Assembly (NCBI GenBank): GCA_030602865.1
Contig: JAUVYX010000049.1
Location: forward strand, 1-6,917
Length of the DNA stretch: 6,917 nucleotides
Direction of reading: 5' to 3'
Source of the DNA: Dehalococcoidia bacterium
GTDB lineage: Bacteria; Chloroflexota; Dehalococcoidia; GIF9; AB-539-J10
Notes under the pieces: generated by a model
What the model was told of the DNA's origin: nothing
Database searches by the model: none
The model's input: only the letters and a program-made list of their open reading frames with translations
Translations under genes and position numbers: made by a program
In this document: in pieces, positions 5,554 to 6,917 of the stretch
Layout of the letters: each line of letters starts with the position of its first letter
How positions within the stretch are numbered: position 1 is the first letter of the stretch

Positions 5554-6372
5554 TTAATAAGACCTAACGAAGTATTTGTCTACCTCTAAATTTGTAATTT
5601 CATAGCCAACACCATTCTCTTTCAATCTCTCTTCCAATGCTGATATTGCATAATCAACACAGACAACCGAAACAGCCAGCCCGTGACATGCCATTTCAGC
5701 AACTGCCTCTTTTACACCATAAAGATAATCAGGTTTTATCCCTGCTTGTTTTAACACCACTATTGACTCAATTCCTAACGCACCTACCAGATCACACTGG
5801 CTCATCTTGCTTTTTAACATGGAAATGTCTGTATTCCTGGAACCACCCTTCCGTATACCTGGAATTTTATATATGGTCACACTACCCACACCCAGGCTAA
5901 TCACGCCTTCAACATTTGATATACCAATATCCTCTCCCTTTTTAGCCATAGAGACGGTTATCCCCCGAGCTCCTTTATCACTTACAATATCTGATGCAAA
6001 TAATAATCCATCTTTCATATACAAAGATACCAACTGTCCAGAGCATAAATCATTGACAGCTATAGCTGTCGAAACAGATAAATCAGCTACTATTTTGTTC
6101 ACAAACAAGGTATAAGTTTGTAGCTGCCTCGCCATTCTTAAAATCCAATCTACCCCTTCTTTAGTTACTTTATATTTAGACCGGCCAGTAGAACTCAACC
6201 AACCATCACAAATCAACTCTTTGACATACTCTGAAACCGCTTGAGAAGTTATCTTTAAATTTTTTGCAATCTCTTTCTGGTGTACAGTTGGTTGGTTTGC
6301 CGCAATCTCCAGCAATATCTGGAATTTACTGGCTAAATTCTTGCTCTTTAATATATCTACCATTAAAGTCAT
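5554..6372 (-). CDS. winged-helix transcriptional regulator with uncharacterised C-terminal domain (COG1497-like)
   Basis: This is a 272-residue soluble protein. Residues about 15-75 form a MarR/ArsR-style winged helix: LLEIAANQPTVHQKEIAKNL, then a recognition helix near 43-55 (SQAVSEYVKEL) and a wing GWLSSTGRSKYKVTKEG (57-73). A long helix (about 74-97) links it to a C-terminal alpha/beta domain (about 100-272), with glycine-rich turns near 159-178 and alternating strands and helices near 192-265. That domain looks like a ligand-sensing or dimerisation module. The layout recalls COG1497 predicted regulators, which I know mainly from archaea. This is recognition by architecture, not a search result. 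ATG at 6372 is preceded by GGTGA (6381-6377) at 4 bases, and a second ATG at 6363 is possible. The gene lies 21 bases after the glycosylase gene, so the two are probably co-transcribed. The target and ligand are unknown. Confidence 0.75.
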   Translation of the reverse strand: MTLMVDILKSKNLASKFQILLEIAANQPTVHQKEIAKNLKITSQAVSEYVKELICDGWLSSTGRSKYKVTKEGVDWILRMARQLQTYTLFVNKIVADLSVSTAIAVNDLCSGQLVSLYMKDGLLFASDIVSDKGARGITVSMAKKGEDIGISNVEGVISLGVGSVTIYKIPGIRKGGSRNTDISMLKSKMSQCDLVGALGIESIVVLKQAGIKPDYLYGVKEAVAEMACHGLAVSVVCVDYAISALEERLKENGVGYEITNLEVDKYFVRSY

Positions 6373-6393
6373 TATATCACCAGTTACTAATAA

Positions 6394-6917
6394 CTAAGCT
6401 AACGAGTTTTTCTGTGAAACGAGCGAACCGGGGCAATCTTTCTCCAATACACATTCACTGCAACGAGGCCCCCTGGCATGACAAACCTGTCTACCATGCT
6501 TTATTACATGGACATGAAACTGATAAATCTTAGAAGGATGAATCTTATTCTGCAATAGCCTATGTGCCTCATTTATATTGACATTAGGTCCCAGCAATCC
6601 TAGCCTTTTTACCACCCGGAAGATATGGGTATCTACAGGTAAAGATGGTTTCCCCAAGGAAAAAAGAAGCACACAGCTAGCTGTCTTAAGACCAACTCCT
6701 GGCAAGCTAATCAGGTAATTCCTAGCTTCGGTTGTGCTCATTGACTCCAGGAAATCCAGGGTTAGATCCCCTCGTTCATTACGAATGTCCTGGAGTATCT
6801 GTTTTATCCTGACTGCTTTGACCGTTGACAATCCACCGCATCTAATACTTTGAGCGATATGTTCTACAGGAGCAGAAGCAACATTCTGCCAATTACCAAA
6901 AGTGTCCATTAGTAACT
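6394..6917 (-). CDS. nth: endonuclease III-type DNA glycosylase/AP lyase, 5' end outside window
   Basis: This HhH-GPD superfamily base-excision repair enzyme removes oxidised pyrimidines and nicks the abasic site. Counting from an internal Met at 6909, the 171 visible residues contain the helix-hairpin-helix LPGVGLKTA (69-77) with catalytic lysine K75, the catalytic aspartate D93 in PVDTH, HGRQVC, and a C-terminal [4Fe-4S] motif C143-x6-C150-x2-C153-x5-C159, exactly the endonuclease III pattern. E. coli Nth is 211 residues, and the helices before the visible start (including the usual LSAQ-like segment) are missing. The frame stays open through codons TTA CTA upstream of that Met to the window edge, so the Met is not the real start and the gene is truncated by the window, not broken. 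It overlaps nothing and is followed after 21 bases by the regulator. A related archaeal-type HhH-GPD glycosylase is the main alternative. Confidence 0.9.
   Translation of the reverse strand, partial: LLMDTFGNWQNVASAPVEHIAQSIRCGGLSTVKAVRIKQILQDIRNERGDLTLDFLESMSTTEARNYLISLPGVGLKTASCVLLFSLGKPSLPVDTHIFRVVKRLGLLGPNVNINEAHRLLQNKIHPSKIYQFHVHVIKHGRQVCHARGPRCSECVLEKDCPGSLVSQKNSLA

Overview
The window reads as a piece of chromosome from a strictly anaerobic organism, moderately AT-rich by eye. Six protein genes can be supported. Shine-Dalgarno sequences, sigma-70-like promoter elements and a tandem pair of NrdR-box-like sites upstream of nrdD point to a bacterium. A class III (oxygen-sensitive, glycyl-radical) ribonucleotide reductase, a free-standing cobalamin-type MetH-activation-like protein, a DapL/AlaC-like aminotransferase and a regulator of a type I associate mainly with archaea together suggest something like the Dehalococcoidia branch of Chloroflexota or a similar anaerobe. 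That placement is inference, since there is no rRNA or marker gene to settle it.

Layout. Bases 1-98 may hold the last codons of a plus-strand gene cut by the window edge (weak call). Bases 99-300 are AT-rich and non-coding, with an extended -10 promoter and a dyad just upstream of it. They lead into a plus-strand gene (301-1020) for a stand-alone protein related to the activation domain of B12-dependent methionine synthase, with a cysteine-rich tail. Everything after that is on the minus strand. In transcription order, from the right edge: an endonuclease III-type DNA glycosylase (5' end outside the window), then 21 bases later a winged-helix regulator, then after 186 bases a class I/II aminotransferase. 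A 340-base intergenic region follows, and then nrdD and nrdG, 6 bases apart. The methionine-synthase-activation-like gene and nrdG converge with only 35 bases between them, and no convincing terminator is visible there.

How the genes work together. nrdD and nrdG form a complete functional unit: NrdG uses S-adenosylmethionine and a [4Fe-4S] cluster to install the glycyl radical on NrdD, which makes deoxynucleotides anaerobically. Their intergenic region holds the best regulatory signal in the window. It has a TTGACA / 18-base spacer / TACACT promoter, overlapped by one NrdR-box-like 16-mer, with a second such 16-mer exactly 31 bases (centre to centre) upstream. That matches the known geometry of NrdR repressor sites. 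The glycosylase and regulator genes look co-transcribed. The aminotransferase appears to be its own unit, with a 9-base-pair perfect hairpin lying directly in front of its ribosome binding site.

I found no mobile element, CRISPR array, tRNA, rRNA or clearly new multi-gene system. The points most worth a second look are the nrdDG control region, the leader hairpin of the aminotransferase, the divergent SAM-contact positions of the stand-alone activation-domain protein, and the uncharacterised ligand-type domain of the regulator.
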